A DNA stretch of 57,827 bases, taken from Acidobacteriota bacterium. GTDB taxonomy: Bacteria; Acidobacteriota; Terriglobia; UBA7540. The translations under genes and the position numbers were made by a program. Below, piece after piece: positions 7,982-15,355 of the stretch; the stretch's first letter is position 1, and each line of letters starts with the position of its first letter. The notes under the pieces were generated by a model, which had not been told where the DNA came from, searched no databases, and saw nothing but the letters and a program-made list of their open reading frames with translations. The stretch is from NCBI GenBank assembly GCA_021817045.1, contig JAKAWG010000024.1, positions 1 through 57,827 of the forward strand. Reading direction: 5' to 3'.

Positions 7982-9358
7982 TCATAGAAGCAGCCAGATC
8001 ATTAGGTAGATGCCGTTGTTCCCACTGGCCTTTCTCCCTGAGCCGTCGTAATTCAGGTTGCCGCCGTTAAACCGAGTATAGCCGGTGTACTGGGCCGTTA
8101 AACCAATATTCTGGACCGGCCAGTAAGACAATCCGAAGATGTACCCTTTCGAAAGCGGATTCCCCGTGGCGCTTCCACTCACCGGCGCTACCCCATAAAG
8201 CGTTGGGTCCGTGGTACCCGTGGTTCCGAACACCCCAAAGACCGGGGCAAACTTGTTGGCGATATGATAGATCGCATTCGCCTGGAACGTGTTAAGCACG
8301 TGAGGCCCAAAGCCTGCAGCGCCAGCCGCCAGAGAGCCCAACAAGTCAGAGTTCTCATGGATAAACGTGGTGTGGAATGTGAGAACGTCGTTTCTCTGCT
8401 TCCACGGCAGCGTTCGCTCCCACTGTAGGTCCGCCGCCACATCCGTGAGATAATCTCGCGGTCCCGTCACGGCGTTCGGCGTTGAGGCGAGGTGCATTCC
8501 ATACGTTCCCACTTCCAGATAATTATCATGGTAAGTCTGCTGCCATGCGACACGCCAGTATGGAGCAACGCCCTGGATGTTCGTGCCGAAGCCGATCCCG
8601 GGGTTCGGCTGCAGGCCGCCGAGATGAGCCGAGCGATAAATAAATCCGGCGCCGTACAGGTGGTTATCCCACATAGCGTAGCCGCCCACGCCGGCCACAT
8701 CCTGGGCCAACCCGCCGTCGATGAACGTACCCGCAAGCGGAGACGGCGCGACGTCGCTACCTACGAAGGGAAATCCCCACGCGGGGGTGTCGTTCCAAAG
8801 GTCTTCAACCGTCGGGCTATTGTTGAAATCTAGCCCCAAGACGGTATCTTTCCCAAAAATGTTGTGGTGGTTGGCATAGCGGACATCGGTATTGTCCCAG
8901 CTAAAATGATCCGACTGCCCCTCGTAGGTGACTTGAATGAAGCTGCCCACATGCGTAGAAAGCGCGCCCGCCAGAAAGAGGCTGGCCTGCTGAGGCAGTT
9001 CGACGTTGCCGTTCTGGGTGCCAGGCTGCACGGCGTTCGTCGACGTCATTGAAAACTGGAGCTGCGCCGACAGTGGAAGAAAGCTCAGCAGGCTCAAGCC
9101 CGACTTGGCCGAAGTCCCATGTGCGCTGATCAGCTTAATCCCAGTCATCGTATAGCCATTCAGCTTGAACAGCCTCCCCAAAGGCGTAAGCTCCGGCGGA
9201 GTAAAGTGGCACGAGCTACACGGAAGGCCCGTCTGCCGCGCGTAACTCGGGACGGCCTGAACCCGCTTGGTCATGAAAAAAATTGAGGTAGACATCGCTA
9301 AGCCGAGCACCAGAGCGATTCCAGTGATGGCCAGAATTGTGTTCGCACTTCCCTTCAT
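7982..9358 (-). CDS. Porin-like outer-membrane protein with one c-type haem (Cyc2-like layout)
   Basis: A signal peptide (hydrophobic about 8-28) is followed by YARQTGLPCSSCHFTPPELTP, one CxxCH haem-attachment motif near residue 48, and the LGRLFKLNGYT motif. The remaining roughly 390 residues have the alternating hydrophobic, aromatic-rich and Gly/Asn-rich pattern of an outer-membrane beta-barrel and end in IWLLL. One haem at the N-terminus of a barrel of about 16 strands is the layout of Cyc2, which oxidises extracellular Fe(II). The family also has members of unknown role. ATG 9358 was chosen because GGAGG is about 5 bp upstream; 9370 is the alternative. Its upstream region carries duplicated CRP/FNR-type sites. 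Electron flow to the cupredoxin and CoxBA is inferred. Confidence 0.7.
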   Translation of the reverse strand: MKGSANTILAITGIALVLGLAMSTSIFFMTKRVQAVPSYARQTGLPCSSCHFTPPELTPLGRLFKLNGYTMTGIKLISAHGTSAKSGLSLLSFLPLSAQLQFSMTSTNAVQPGTQNGNVELPQQASLFLAGALSTHVGSFIQVTYEGQSDHFSWDNTDVRYANHHNIFGKDTVLGLDFNNSPTVEDLWNDTPAWGFPFVGSDVAPSPLAGTFIDGGLAQDVAGVGGYAMWDNHLYGAGFIYRSAHLGGLQPNPGIGFGTNIQGVAPYWRVAWQQTYHDNYLEVGTYGMHLASTPNAVTGPRDYLTDVAADLQWERTLPWKQRNDVLTFHTTFIHENSDLLGSLAAGAAGFGPHVLNTFQANAIYHIANKFAPVFGVFGTTGTTDPTLYGVAPVSGSATGNPLSKGYIFGLSYWPVQNIGLTAQYTGYTRFNGGNLNYDGSGRKASGNNGIYLMIWLLL

Positions 9359-9461
9359 CAAATCCTCCATCCCGAGCGTCCTTTCACTACCCGGTGAACG
9401 TTAGTTTCGAAGTTAATGCTAATAGAAAATCTACATTCTCCGCATCATGCAAAGCGCCGTC

Positions 9462-9477
9462 TGTGATCACGGTCACA
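9462..9477. promoter_or_regulatory. CRP/FNR-family binding site 1
   Basis: TGTGA-TCACGG-TCACA is a perfect match to the TGTGA-N6-TCACA dyad of CRP-type regulators. Its centre is about 111 bp upstream of the cytochrome start codon at 9358. Confidence 0.6.
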
Positions 9478-9546
9478 GATGAACGTTAGTTTCGAAGTTA
9501 ATACTAATAGAAAATCTATATTCTCCGCATTATGCAAAGCGCCGTC

Positions 9547-9562
9547 TGTGATCACGGTCACA
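9547..9562. promoter_or_regulatory. CRP/FNR-family binding site 2
   Basis: This is the same 16-bp sequence as site 1, carried by the second 85-bp repeat copy. The centre-to-centre distance of 85 bp is close to eight helical turns. Confidence 0.6.
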
Positions 9563-9567
9563 GGCGC

Positions 9568-9583
9568 CGTGACACTGATCACA
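9568..9583. promoter_or_regulatory. CRP/FNR-family binding site 3
   Basis: CGTGA-CACTGA-TCACA is one base off the dyad and is not part of the repeat. Its centre is 21 bp (two turns) from site 2, so the pair could bind a regulator on one face of the DNA. Confidence 0.5.
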
Positions 9584-9842
9584 AGCCCTTGAGGGTACTG
9601 AAGATTCTCGCCTGCCGCACGGGCATGCCAATCGCCCTAGGTCCCTGGTCGCTTGAAACTGATAGAGGGGACAACGGACGAAAACTGAATGGCTTGTTCT
9701 GTCTCCGACGTTGGATGGCCTCGAGCACCCAGCTAAAGTGTGGCTTTTTGCCACATGTCATGAGGTACTAGTTTCTCATAATTTCACATCTTGCACTTTA
9801 CTAAACCCAATAAGTTCTTTCTAATGAACCGCCTGATATGCC
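9584..9842. other. Intergenic region between divergent genes
   Basis: I see no supported gene in this stretch between the CRP-type sites and the receiver gene. It must contain the promoter of the 9843-15194 run, but I found no convincing -35/-10 pair. Confidence 0.4.
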
Positions 9843-10295
9843 ATGGTGACAATGGAACGCCAAATGCTCCACTATGTTAGGAGAAACTGTGTCAAGCGGG
9901 AGACTCACGGCGTGACCAAGGTGCTCGTGGTAGACGACGACAAGGAAAGCCGGGAGTTGCTTTCTGAAGTTTTGACGACGAGCGGGTATAGTGTGCGTGC
10001 AGTCGAGAACACGGCTGCGGCGCGATCCCTGTTAGAGGCAGACCACGGCTACCACATCGTGATTGCTGACCTGCGGATGCCGGACGGGAGCGGACTCGAT
10101 CTGGTGGAACATCTGCGTCAGCGGAATTCTGGCCACGAAATTATTCTGATGTCCTCATTTATCAGCGGAGCGGAGCGGAAACTGGCACTCGATTTAGGGG
10201 TGGACGCCTTACTGGAAAAGCCGTTCCAGCTTTCTGAGCTGCTGGACTTGGTAAAGGGCATGGACGAGGAAAGGCGCATCAGAATTTCTTCGTGA
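9843..10295 (+). CDS. Single-domain response regulator (receiver only)
   Basis: This 150-residue protein consists of a CheY-like receiver after a short basic N-terminal tail of about 25 residues. The acidic pair is in VVDDDKES, the phospho-acceptor Asp in IADLRMPDGSG, the switch Ser in ILMSSF and the Lys in LEKPF. There is no DNA-binding output domain, so it must act by protein contact or phosphotransfer. No histidine kinase is in the window. It is the first gene of the run that continues with the acyl carrier protein 44 bp later. ATG 9852 is another possible start. Confidence 0.85.
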   Translation: MVTMERQMLHYVRRNCVKRETHGVTKVLVVDDDKESRELLSEVLTTSGYSVRAVENTAAARSLLEADHGYHIVIADLRMPDGSGLDLVEHLRQRNSGHEIILMSSFISGAERKLALDLGVDALLEKPFQLSELLDLVKGMDEERRIRISS

Positions 10296-10339
10296 GAGCC
10301 GTAACTGCCAGCAAACGGAAGGCTGCAAAAGGAGACAAG

Positions 10340-10627
10340 ATGAACGTCGAAGAAAAAGTCATCGAGATCATCACGAGGGAACAACACTTAGAACCCGGCG
10401 TGGTGAAGCCGGACTCAACCTTCGCCGAACTTGGGATTGACTCTCTGGACGGCGTAAACATCCTGTTTGCCCTGGAGGAAGAGTTCAAGATTGACATCCC
10501 GGACAGCGTCGCGCAGAACATGAAGAGCGTTCGCCAAGTGGTCGACAGCCTCACAAGAGTCATCGAGGGAAAAGACATCTCGGACCTGGTGGCGATGGCG
10601 AAGGGCGAAGCGCGGACTGGCAACTAA
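10340..10627 (+). CDS. Acyl carrier protein
   Basis: This is a 95-residue ACP. The phosphopantetheine attachment Ser is in ELGIDSLDGVN (residue about 36), with the acidic helix II EEEFKIDIP typical of fatty-acid-type carriers. It is about 17 residues longer than housekeeping AcpP because of a C-terminal tail (EGKDISDLVAMAKGEARTGN). The start is set by AAGGAG 6 bp before ATG 10340; a GTG at 10292 would add an unrelated extension. It lies 15 bp upstream of the ketosynthase gene, so the two very likely work together. The distance from any fabD or fabG suggests a specialised rather than housekeeping carrier. Confidence 0.93.
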   Translation: MNVEEKVIEIITREQHLEPGVVKPDSTFAELGIDSLDGVNILFALEEEFKIDIPDSVAQNMKSVRQVVDSLTRVIEGKDISDLVAMAKGEARTGN

Positions 10628-10642
10628 GAACGGAGGCAAACT

Positions 10643-11875
10643 GTGCGGCGGGTCGTCATCACCGGGATGGGAGTGTTTGCCTCGACCGGAAAGGACGTGG
10701 AGAGCTTCTTTTGCAACCTATGTCACGCTAAATCCGGCATCGGCCGCATCAGGCAATTCGACCCTTCATCTCTTTCAGTCCAGATTGCTGCTGAAGTTGC
10801 CGGCTACAATCCCGAGGAGTATTTCCCCTCCAAGCGCCTTGACCTGCTGGACCGTTTTTCGCAGTTTTCTCTCATCGCCGCAAGCCAGACCATGAAGTCG
10901 AGCGGCCTAGAGGTCCGAGAGGAGGAGTGCGGCCGCTTTGGCGCCGTCATCGGATCAGGGATGGGCGGCGCCCAGGGTTTGGACCACGGCTACCACGAGC
11001 TCTATGCAAAACAGGCCACTCGTCTGCATCCTTTCACCATCCCAAAGATCATGCACAGTGCTCCGGTTTCCCAGGTCTGCATGGAATACGGCGCGCAGGG
11101 ACCTTCCTTCTCCACGGCAACGGCTTGTTCCTCAGCCGGCCACGCGATTGGCGAGGCCTTTCACCTTGTGAAGTTCGGCCTTGCGGACATGATGCTCGCT
11201 GGCGGAGCGGACTCTCCGATTACCTACGGCATGATGCGCTCGTGGGAGTCAGTGCGAGTGCTGGCTACCGGCAACGGAGGCGATCCGAGCCGCGCGTGTC
11301 GCCCTTTTTCGGCTGACCGGGAAGGCATGGTGATCGGCGAAGGAGCTGCGCTGCTTCTACTTGAGGAGATCGAGCACGCGCGCCGCCGCGGGGCGGACAT
11401 CTGGGCGGAAATCGTAGGCTTCGGCATGACCTCCGACGCAGGTCACATTACCCAACCTACCGTCGCGGGCCCGGCAAGGGCCATTCGCATAGCCCTGGAT
11501 GAGGCTGGCGTTAACCCGGAGGAGGTAGACTACATCAACGCTCACGGGACCGGCACGCGTCTGAATGATCCCATCGAGACGCAAGTGGTGAAAGAGGTCT
11601 TCCGAGACCATGCTCGCCGCCTGTGCATCAGCTCCACCAAGTCTATGCACGGCCACGTCATGGGAGCCACCGGCGCGGTTGAGCTGGCGGCGACCGTCCT
11701 GGCCGTGCGGCGCGGCGTTATCCCTCCTACGGCGAACTACACCGAGCCAGATCCCGAGTGCGACCTGGACGTGGTTCCCAACGAAGCGCGGTCTCAGCCC
11801 GTGAACATCGCGATTTCCAACTCCTTCGCTTTTGGAGGACTTAACGCCGTTCTGTTGGTTCGCAAGGCGAATTAG
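10643..11875 (+). CDS. Beta-ketoacyl-ACP synthase II (FabF-like)
   Basis: This is a decarboxylating condensing enzyme that extends an acyl thioester with malonyl-ACP. It has 410 residues, the usual KASII length. The complete Cys-His-His triad is present: Cys162 in TACSSA, His301 in HGTGT and His338 in KSMHGHVMGA. The FabF gate and C-terminal FAFGGLNAVLL motif are also present. The KSMHGH context has His where FabF usually has Thr. The gene starts with GTG, 7 bp after GGAGG. The paired ACP, glycosyltransferase and adenylating enzyme suggest a dedicated lipid pathway rather than bulk fatty acid synthesis. Confidence 0.92.
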   Translation: MRRVVITGMGVFASTGKDVESFFCNLCHAKSGIGRIRQFDPSSLSVQIAAEVAGYNPEEYFPSKRLDLLDRFSQFSLIAASQTMKSSGLEVREEECGRFGAVIGSGMGGAQGLDHGYHELYAKQATRLHPFTIPKIMHSAPVSQVCMEYGAQGPSFSTATACSSAGHAIGEAFHLVKFGLADMMLAGGADSPITYGMMRSWESVRVLATGNGGDPSRACRPFSADREGMVIGEGAALLLLEEIEHARRRGADIWAEIVGFGMTSDAGHITQPTVAGPARAIRIALDEAGVNPEEVDYINAHGTGTRLNDPIETQVVKEVFRDHARRLCISSTKSMHGHVMGATGAVELAATVLAVRRGVIPPTANYTEPDPECDLDVVPNEARSQPVNIAISNSFAFGGLNAVLLVRKAN

Positions 11876-11885
11876 CCCGGTTATT

Positions 11886-13076
11886 ATGGAATCTCATAAA
11901 ACGGTTGCCATCTTAACGTTAAGCGTGGGCGCAGGACACATCCAGGCTTCGTCCGTGATCCGCGACGCCCTCACCGTGGGACCCTCCGACATTGAAGTGC
12001 GCACATTTGATGTTGTCGACTTGGCACAGTCATGGTTCCCGTGGGTGTACGTACATCCCTATTGGTGGATGCTGCGCTACCGCCGCCAAGCTTGGCGATG
12101 GCTCTACGAGCGGCGGCACACGAAGCGGCACCGGGCAACGGCGCCGCATTGGGTGTTTCGGCGTGGCTGTGTGAATGTTTTCAAGGAACTCAGGAAAATG
12201 GCGCCTCATTTGGTTGTTGCCACGGAGGTCGGCGCGGCGGAAATTGCGTCGCTCGGTAAGCGGGAAGGGTGGTTTTCCGCTCCGGTTCTGGCGGTGCTAA
12301 CCGACTTTCAGGCAGAACCACCGTGGGTACAACCCGAAATCGACTTCTATTGCGTTCCCACCGAGGAGGCCAAACTTCAGCTAATCGGCTGGGGCATTTC
12401 TCCACACCGCATCTTAATTTCGGGTATTCCCATCGATCCGTGTTTTGCTCTCCCGCTTGAAAAAACGGAGGTGCGGCGCTCCCTTGGCCTTCGGCCAGCG
12501 ACCTCAACAATCCTGTTGATGGCCGGCGGCATGGGTTTGGCGCCGCTGGACGACATCGCCGTCCGCCTGGAACGCTGCCGGATGCCGCTTCAGGTCATTG
12601 GCGTCGCCGGACGCGACCGGGCGCTCTACCGGCGGCTTCGGGCTTTGCAGGGCAAGCTGGCGATACCCTTTGTAAGCTTCGGTTGGACGAGCCGCATCCC
12701 GGAACTGATGACCGCGTCGGACATCCTCATCACCAAGCCGGGCGGTCTGACCGTTTCCGAGGCTCTGGCGTCCGGCCTGCCGATGATTTTGACCCACCCT
12801 ATCCCGGGGCCCGAGGAACGCAACATTCAATATCTGATCGAGCGCCAAGCCGCGTTTTACGTCGAAAACCTTGATGAGATTCCTGCTGTCGTCGCCCGTC
12901 TGCTCAGCCGGCCCGAAACACGGCGCGAAGTCTCGCTGCGCGGGCGCGAACTGTCTCGCCCCGAAGCTGCCGACGGCATCGCGCAGGTATCAAGAGCCCT
13001 GCTGGAGAAGGCCACTTACATCGACCTCCTGGTGCCGCCTCCAGTGCGCGCAGGGCAATCAGCGTTCTTAATGTGA
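11886..13076 (+). CDS. GT28-like glycosyltransferase (MGDG synthase / UgtP type)
   Basis: This is a 396-residue GT-B fold glycosyltransferase. The N-terminal ILTLSVGAGHIQAS is the acceptor/membrane-side loop seen in MurG, MGDG synthase and processive diacylglycerol glucosyltransferases. The C-terminal half has LLMAGGMG and TKPGGLTVSEALASGLPMI, the nucleotide-sugar site. A hydrophobic/aromatic patch at about residues 51-80 (FPWVYVHPYWWMLRYRR) may insert into the membrane. By family it would transfer a sugar from a UDP-sugar to a lipid acceptor. It starts 10 bp after the ketosynthase stop. The earlier in-frame codons at 11832 overlap the ketosynthase and are unlikely. Confidence 0.85.
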   Translation: MESHKTVAILTLSVGAGHIQASSVIRDALTVGPSDIEVRTFDVVDLAQSWFPWVYVHPYWWMLRYRRQAWRWLYERRHTKRHRATAPHWVFRRGCVNVFKELRKMAPHLVVATEVGAAEIASLGKREGWFSAPVLAVLTDFQAEPPWVQPEIDFYCVPTEEAKLQLIGWGISPHRILISGIPIDPCFALPLEKTEVRRSLGLRPATSTILLMAGGMGLAPLDDIAVRLERCRMPLQVIGVAGRDRALYRRLRALQGKLAIPFVSFGWTSRIPELMTASDILITKPGGLTVSEALASGLPMILTHPIPGPEERNIQYLIERQAAFYVENLDEIPAVVARLLSRPETRREVSLRGRELSRPEAADGIAQVSRALLEKATYIDLLVPPPVRAGQSAFLM

Positions 13077-13188
13077 TGCAACGCGGGCGACGATCCTCAC
13101 CCACCTCGCGGTCTCACTCTTCCGCTGAGCGGGATCAGGGGCGGCGGTGAGGGCGGAAGGTGAAGCGTCACGCGAGACGTGGAGATTT

Positions 13189-14505
13189 ATGCTGAGTGCC
13201 CTGAAAGGTTTCTTCGAGCACAAACTGGGCTCGCCCTCGTCCCTGACCCGTTGCGGCAAAGCGGTGCCGCGCTCCTTCATCCGGCGCCTGCAGATAGATG
13301 AGTTCCGCCAAGTGGTGCGGTACGCCGCCGCCCACCAGCGCTTCTTCGCGCAAAAGCTGAAGGAGCACCGCCTGGATGCCTCTTCAATCCGCCGGCCTGA
13401 AGATCTGGGCGACATTTATACCGTTCCCGAGGATCTGATTTCTCGTCCTCCCGAGGATTTTCTTTGCCGACCCCCCGACACCGTCTTCGAAACCACTGGA
13501 ACTTCCGGCCCTCCCAAACGGCTCTATTTCAGCTACGACGAAATTGACCGCTCAGCTCTCTACGAGGCTGCGGCGCTTCGCGAAAACGGGCTGCGCCGCG
13601 GAGACCGCGTGGTTTGCACGTTTGACGCTGGCTATTGGATCAGCAGCTGGGTAACGTTCCTCGCCTGCAAGCGCCTGGGCATATTCTGTTCCGCTGTGGG
13701 TAAGCCCCAGCCTAGCGAGGTATATTCACGGATGCCAGTTTACGGCTATAACGTCCTCATCGCTGATCCTACTTGGCTGGTTAGCCTCACGGAAATCGCC
13801 GAACGCGAAGGGGCGTTTCCAATGAAACTCATCTTTGCCGCTGGCGACCGGATGAGCGGCGCTTACCGCGATTACGTACAAAAAGTCTGGAACGCGCCCA
13901 TCATCCTCGGCTACGGCTCGACCGAGGCCGGGGGTGGCTTGGGCATGGAGTGTCCCCACGGCAAAGGCTATCATGTCGATGAGTTCAATTTCTTGTTTGA
14001 GATTCTGAATCCCGATGCGGACGGCTACGGAGAGCTCGTCTTCACGACACTCTCGCGCCGCACCGAACCGCTGATCCGCTATCGCGCCCGCGACGTCACG
14101 CGAATGCTTTCCGAACCGTGCCTCTGCAGAACGCCGCTCGCCCGCATCGACGCGATTAAGGGAAGACGGGACGAGATGGTGGTAATGGGCGCGGGGAATA
14201 TGCACCCTGCGATCTTCGAAAACATTCTCGAGGGTGTCGAGGGCATCACAACAAACTGGCAAGTGGCTGTGCGCCAGGAAGGGCTGAGAGACATCCTCGA
14301 ATTCCGCCTCGAACTGGCTGACGGCATCGATTCCGCCCACGTCGAGCGGGCCGTGACCCGCAACCTTGAGGCCCGGCATCCGGACGTTTGGGGGAATCTC
14401 GCCTGCGGCATGTATCGCCTTGCCTTCCGCTTCCTACCCGCCGGAACCCTCGTTGCCGGCCGCAAACCAACGCGGCTGGTGGACGAAAGGAGCGAATCAG
14501 GTTGA
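13189..14505 (+). CDS. PaaK/CapK-like adenylate-forming enzyme
   Basis: This is a 438-residue member of the phenylacetate-CoA ligase-like branch of ANL enzymes. It has the P-loop FETTGTSGPPKRLYF, the YGSTEAGGGLG adenylate-binding motif, and the YRARDVTRM and KGRRDEMVVMGAGNMHP stretches near the mobile C-terminal domain. Such enzymes activate a carboxylate with ATP and pass it to CoA or a carrier. The substrate here is unknown. The start at 13189 has GGAG 4 bp upstream; GTG 13147 is the alternative. Its stop overlaps the TTG start of the phosphatase gene. Confidence 0.85.
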   Translation: MLSALKGFFEHKLGSPSSLTRCGKAVPRSFIRRLQIDEFRQVVRYAAAHQRFFAQKLKEHRLDASSIRRPEDLGDIYTVPEDLISRPPEDFLCRPPDTVFETTGTSGPPKRLYFSYDEIDRSALYEAAALRENGLRRGDRVVCTFDAGYWISSWVTFLACKRLGIFCSAVGKPQPSEVYSRMPVYGYNVLIADPTWLVSLTEIAEREGAFPMKLIFAAGDRMSGAYRDYVQKVWNAPIILGYGSTEAGGGLGMECPHGKGYHVDEFNFLFEILNPDADGYGELVFTTLSRRTEPLIRYRARDVTRMLSEPCLCRTPLARIDAIKGRRDEMVVMGAGNMHPAIFENILEGVEGITTNWQVAVRQEGLRDILEFRLELADGIDSAHVERAVTRNLEARHPDVWGNLACGMYRLAFRFLPAGTLVAGRKPTRLVDERSESG

Positions 14506-15194
14506 TCTTCTTCAGCGATTTTGACGGCACCATCACTCAGGCGGACGTGACCGACCGAATTTTGGAAGAGCTCGCCGATCCTGCCTGGCGCGAGGTCGAG
14601 GAGTTGTGGGTTCGCGGGCTGATCGGCTCGCATGAATGCCTGGAACGGCAGATGGCGTTGGTAAACGCACCGCGCAAACGCCTGGACGCTCTGATCGACG
14701 CCATACCGGTCGATCCGTCCTTTCCGGCGTTTTATCAGTTCACCAGGCAGCAGCGCATTCCTTTCTACGTGGTGAGCGATGGTTTCGACTACGTGATTCG
14801 TCGCATCCTTCGCCGGGCGGGCGTCGACGGCGAGTTGCGAAATGGCCGTCATCTCTTTGCGAGCGCGATGCGCGTCGAAGACGGTCGCGTGCGGGTGGCA
14901 TTCCCCAATTCGTGCTCGGAGCATGGCTGCGCCACGTGCAAAGCCACCGTCCTGCGGCGCGTCGACCGAGACAGCCAACCTATAATATTTGCCGGCGATG
15001 GCCTTTCGGACCGATTTGCGGTCGAAGAAACGGACATCGTTTTCGCTAAACACCAGTTGCTCGATTATTGCCGCCGACAAGGAATCGCGTGCCATCCGTT
15101 TGAGACGTTCGCGGAGATACAGGCCCGCTTGAACAACGTGGTGGACATCGCAACGATGCGGGAAGCCCACCCGGCAACAACACTGGCAAAGTGA
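14502..15194 (+). CDS. HAD-superfamily (IB) phosphatase, MtnX-like
   Basis: This is a 230-residue phosphatase. Motif I is FSDFDGTIT (nucleophile and acid/base Asp), motif II VVSDGFD, a motif III Lys lies near HGCATCKA, and motif IV is FAGDGLSD. The helical cap inserted after motif I marks subclass IB, with phosphoserine phosphatase and MtnX as the nearest named relatives. The substrate is unknown. The start is TTG 14502, overlapping the upstream stop TGA (TTGA), with AAAGGAG 9 bp before it. Upstream in-frame ATGs lie deep inside the previous gene. The Cys-rich NSCSEHGCATC segment could bind metal. Confidence 0.85.
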   Translation: MIFFSDFDGTITQADVTDRILEELADPAWREVEELWVRGLIGSHECLERQMALVNAPRKRLDALIDAIPVDPSFPAFYQFTRQQRIPFYVVSDGFDYVIRRILRRAGVDGELRNGRHLFASAMRVEDGRVRVAFPNSCSEHGCATCKATVLRRVDRDSQPIIFAGDGLSDRFAVEETDIVFAKHQLLDYCRRQGIACHPFETFAEIQARLNNVVDIATMREAHPATTLAK

Positions 15195-15286
15195 ATGGGT
15201 AGTGATCACGGTCAATGGTCTTCTGATCGACCGCTAACCGACATCGGCACGAGCAGAGCCTCGGGGCGGCAAACCACCCCGTCGTC

Positions 15287-15305
15287 CCCTCCTTCCGAAG
15301 GAGGG
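15287..15305. promoter_or_regulatory. Short perfect palindrome before the aminotransferase gene
   Basis: CCCTCCTTC-c-GAAGGAGGG is a 9-bp dyad 51 bp upstream of the TTG start. It may be a hairpin or a dispersed palindromic repeat; the surrounding 15260-15330 is rich in CCCC/GGGG blocks. Confidence 0.35.
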
Positions 15306-15355
15306 AGCTGCGAAGCGGCGGGGGGTTAGGAGCCTGCGGCCACACGGAGGGAAGT

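Larger units (their letters stand above)
9396..9565. repeat. 85-bp direct tandem duplication upstream of the cytochrome gene
   Basis: Two abutting copies (9396-9480 and 9481-9565) differ at only three internal bases plus the last two. Each copy contains a TTCGAA-centred TTAGT...ctAA segment and ends in a TGTGA-N6-TCACA palindrome. The high identity means the duplication is recent or maintained. Confidence 0.9.

Noticed and set aside
9530..9771. Two overlapping short frames in the region upstream of the receiver gene
   Set aside because: They cover the CRP-type sites and repeat unit, lack ribosome sites and look like random sequence.
13726..15215. Long minus-strand frames across the adenylating enzyme and HAD genes
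   Set aside because: The plus strand carries complete ANL and HAD motifs; the minus-strand products are Arg/Ser-rich without motifs.
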